31,742 nt of DNA from an uncultured Ruminococcus sp. (GTDB taxonomy: Bacteria > Bacillota_A > Clostridia > Oscillospirales > Acutalibacteraceae), in NCBI GenBank assembly GCA_902798605.1, contig CADBXH010000017.1, positions 1 to 31,742 on the forward strand, given 5' to 3'. The translations under genes and the position numbers were made by a program. Below are positions 31,696-31,742 of this stretch, in pieces. The notes under the pieces are model-generated. The model did no database searches. It saw nothing but the letters and a program-made list of their open reading frames with translations, and was not told where the DNA came from. Position 1 is the first letter of the stretch, and each line of letters starts with the position of its first letter.

Positions 31696-31742
31696 ATTCT
31701 CGCTCCCTTTGCGCTGAATTTAGCTATATATTTATCAATGAG

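Overview
The window looks like chromosomal DNA from a gut Firmicute of the Ruminococcus / Oscillospiraceae type. The evidence is type I dockerin modules on secreted proteins, many lipobox lipoproteins, a type III glutamine synthetase, an ammonium transporter fused to its PII regulator, strong AGGAGG ribosome sites and consensus TTGACA/TATAAT promoters. No species can be named from the sequence alone.

Layout. 1-3510: a CRISPR adaptation island. Two arrays with the same 28-nt repeat point away from a central cassette of an RT-Cas1 fusion and Cas2. Each array has a homologous leader with its own perfect promoter. No interference gene is visible. 3579-6485: secreted or membrane genes of unknown role (Ser/Asn-rich lipoprotein, small dockerin protein, six-helix membrane protein, 152-aa protein). 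6817-17209: a nitrogen assimilation block: Amt-GlnK fusion and GlnN on the minus strand, divergent from gltB-gltD on the plus strand. GlnN and gltB each have a TTGACA-N17-TATAAT promoter in the shared 322-bp region. 17386-24800: a minus-strand run of exported hydrolases: tannase-like lipoprotein, a broken esterase, papain-like protease lipoprotein, esterase lipoprotein, beta-lactamase-fold serine hydrolase lipoprotein and a dockerin protein. 24928-27338: XRE regulator, membrane protein and nitroreductase. 27425-29785: mobile-element scars: tRNA-Leu-like 3' ends around a small lipoprotein/DUF cassette, then a frameshifted tyrosine integrase next to a tRNA-Ser-like 3' end and arm-type repeats. 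29861-31695: a SHOCT / PH-like gene pair, a candidate structured RNA of about 187 nt with its own promoter and terminator, and a J-domain gene.

How parts fit. The nitrogen genes form a complete ammonium route: uptake and PII sensing (Amt-GlnK), glutamine synthesis (GlnN) and glutamate synthesis (GltBD). The hydrolase run looks like cell-surface degradation of plant or dietary polymers. The CRISPR island can, by family knowledge, acquire spacers from RNA through the RT domain. Several spacers carry ribosome site plus start codon, in the orientation that makes the crRNA antisense to mRNA. Any effector would have to act from elsewhere in the genome.
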